Of a stretch of DNA of 34,818 bases, positions 34,744 to 34,818 are shown piece after piece; position 1 is the first letter of the stretch, and each line of letters opens with the position of its first letter. A program made the position numbers and the translations under genes. Under the pieces are notes generated by a model, which saw nothing but the letters and a program-made list of their open reading frames with translations, searched no databases and was not told the DNA's origin. The stretch is from assembly GCA_007130045.1 (NCBI GenBank), contig SLTG01000105.1, positions 1 through 34,818 of the forward strand, read 5' to 3'. Source of the stretch: Opitutales bacterium (GTDB taxonomy: Bacteria > Verrucomicrobiota > Verrucomicrobiia > Opitutales > T3Sed10-336).

Positions 34744-34818
34744 CTCGACAAGCTCAGGCCGGTGAAAGAGCACGAAGAAGGATCTTATGGCGGGCGGGAC
34801 GCCCGCGGCGTTCCCCGA

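Overview
The window looks like a chromosomal segment of a GC-rich, diderm bacterium, most likely Verrucomicrobiota (Opitutia-like). This is an inference from gene content. There is a lipid A gene (lpxB), an McsA-McsB-ClpC protein-arginine-phosphorylation operon, a PEP-CTERM tail, secreted polysaccharide-active enzymes, and intergenic repeats of the 'accacgaagagcacgaag' type. No rRNA, tRNA or CRISPR array was found.

Region 1 (1-8.2 kb) is a decay zone. A minus-strand photolyase cluster is broken three ways: phrB has lost its 5' half at a palindromic repeat, an FeS-type cryptochrome/photolyase carries one in-frame TAA, and an epimerase gene is cut after about 45 codons. After it come an orphan PEP-CTERM tail, a small hypothetical gene, an IS481 remnant, a 41-bp tandem duplication, one intact secreted BNR_4-type protein, an IS4/ISL3 chimera, and a small membrane protein with a CAP-like tail.

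Region 2 (8.2-12.2 kb, minus strand) holds a large secreted clan GH-A glycoside hydrolase and an RmlD-like sugar-nucleotide reductase.

Region 3 (12.4-26.5 kb, plus strand) is the conserved core: a GnnA-like oxidoreductase and lpxB (lipid A), citramalate synthase, a DsbD-alpha-like protein and a thioredoxin-fold protein, metK and ahcY (SAM cycle), a branched-chain aminotransferase, then mcsA-mcsB-clpC. The citramalate synthase and aminotransferase point to isoleucine/branched-chain synthesis. McsB would phosphorylate arginines, and ClpC, whose N-domain keeps both glutamates known to read phosphoarginine, would unfold the marked proteins.

Region 4 (26.5-34.8 kb) is accessory. It holds an in-frame remnant behind clpC, an ethylbenzene-dehydrogenase-type lipoprotein, a broken chromate transporter, an AAA/DUF4143 ATPase, an apparently intact PaeR7I-type restriction-modification pair next to an internally deleted MmeI-like enzyme, and a DUF6883-DUF4926 gene pair that may be a toxin-antitoxin-like module. 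A 5'-leader cassette occurs three times here in the same orientation, at the edges of these modules.
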